This document shows positions 6,477 to 7,088 of a stretch of 7,088 nucleotides of DNA, piece by piece. The stretch is from Thermoplasmata archaeon. GTDB taxonomy: Bacteria > Actinomycetota > Acidimicrobiia > Acidimicrobiales > Acidimicrobiaceae. How positions within the stretch are numbered: the first letter of the stretch is position 1; the number at the start of each line of letters is the position of its first letter. The position numbers and the translations under genes are program-made. The DNA lies in contig JAKBHQ010000268.1 in the NCBI GenBank assembly GCA_021836665.1, positions 1 to 7,088 on the forward strand. Reading direction: 5' to 3'. The notes under the pieces are model-generated. The model had not been told where the DNA came from and searched no databases. It saw only the letters and a list, made by a program, of their open reading frames with translations.

Positions 6477-7088
6477 TTGCTAATTGCGAACTCCCGCCCG
6501 AAGCTTTTTGGGCTTTGGGGGCCTTTGACTCTGAACCTTCTCGCCTGGGCTTAAAAATGAGCGATCGATCAAGGTTTGTCAAGCCTGACCACAAAAACAA
6601 TTTAAACATTCGGCGCCACTGTAAAGTTGGCCACCAGATCGCACTTCGCCTTCTCCATCTTCGGAAATAGAACCACTCTTTTGTAGCTGTGCAGAAGTTT
6701 CAAGGCAGTGGAGCATAACTCTAGACAGAACCAGAGCAATTATGGTTTGGTCGCCTCGCAGGTTCACAAGGCCGCTTATTCAAACCGAAACACACTTTTT
6801 GGTATACGCCTATCAGAAGCAGTTTCGATGACCAGATTTTTGCCGGCGAACCTGGACCGGGATTGCTAATGAGCCACCGATGGCTGGCAGACGATGATAT
6901 TCGCTCAACCGAGACCCGATCAGTAAAACCGCTTCCGACTAGATCTAGATCCGCCGATTTGTGGCTCTAGGGGTATTCTGCCGTTGATCCGGCGAGTTCG
7001 TCAGAAGAGGATCTCAATCGTTCGTCGAGTTCAAAAATTTGTGCATTAAGTACCAGCGCCATCGAGTTCATCCCCTTGATATATAGAC
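6477..7088. other. Non-coding or decayed stretch after arfB
   Basis: These 612 bp contain no intact gene I can support. All frames on both strands are broken into short pieces. The longest, on the minus strand at 6767-6579 (62 residues, GTG start, no ribosome binding site), matches no family I know. Plus-strand pieces between about 6780 and 7048 resemble parts of a HipA N-terminal region in several frames (see findings). The palindrome CTAGATCTAG occurs at 6939-6948. No tRNA, IS end or attachment site was recognised. Confidence 0.5.
6496..6513 (+). terminator. Weak terminator-like hairpin after arfB
   Basis: GCCCGAA pairs with TTTGGGC (one G-U) around a GCTT loop, 19 nt after the arfB stop codon. 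Only a short T run (TTT) follows, so it is at best a weak intrinsic terminator. Confidence 0.35.

Noticed and set aside
6579..6767. Minus-strand 62-residue frame with GTG start and a Cys-rich end
   Set aside because: No ribosome binding site, no recognisable domain, and it lies in a stretch where all frames are broken.
6967..7071. Minus-strand 34-residue frame starting MNSMALVLNAQIFELDERL, with AAGGGG before its ATGs
   Set aside because: The ribosome binding site is good for the second ATG (7062), but the product is very short and matches nothing known to me. It also overlaps the possible hipA remnant on the other strand.

Overview
The window appears to come from a bacterial chromosome of middling G+C content. 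The full-length genes look actinobacterial in style: an ArfB with a GPGGQHVNTSDTKVEL-type core, a GH31 enzyme with an HIDPDW-type motif, and a MalFG-type sugar importer. That assignment is an impression from protein style only; no rRNA or other taxonomic marker is present.

Positions 1-5479 (minus strand) hold a carbohydrate-use locus. In transcription order it contains an aldose 1-epimerase-like mutarotase (5479-4505), a spacer with a well-formed promoter, two ABC sugar permeases (4237-3278 and 3261-2356) and a YicI-like GH31 alpha-glycosidase that runs off the left edge (2353-1). The permeases and the hydrolase are packed with 16-nt and 2-nt gaps and look like one transcript. The likely job is import of an alpha-linked sugar, intracellular cleavage by the GH31 enzyme, and anomer equilibration by the mutarotase. 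No sugar-binding protein or ATPase gene is present next to the permeases, so both must be encoded outside the window.

Positions 5480-7088 are sparse. A plus-strand remnant of a HipA-type kinase toxin starts at 5686; it keeps the N-terminal subdomain, ends in a frameshift after the conserved PLSLS block, and decays from there. One intact gene, arfB (6078-6476), encodes a GGQ-containing peptidyl-tRNA hydrolase that rescues stalled ribosomes. It is followed by a weak terminator-like hairpin and about 600 bp without an intact gene. Scattered reading-frame fragments at 6780-7048 are loosely compatible with later parts of a HipA N-terminal region. If that holds, arfB would sit inside a broken hipA gene. 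No CRISPR array, insertion sequence, tRNA or rRNA was recognised, and I see no convincing new multi-gene system. The hipA remains and the promoter architecture of the importer are the parts most worth a second look.
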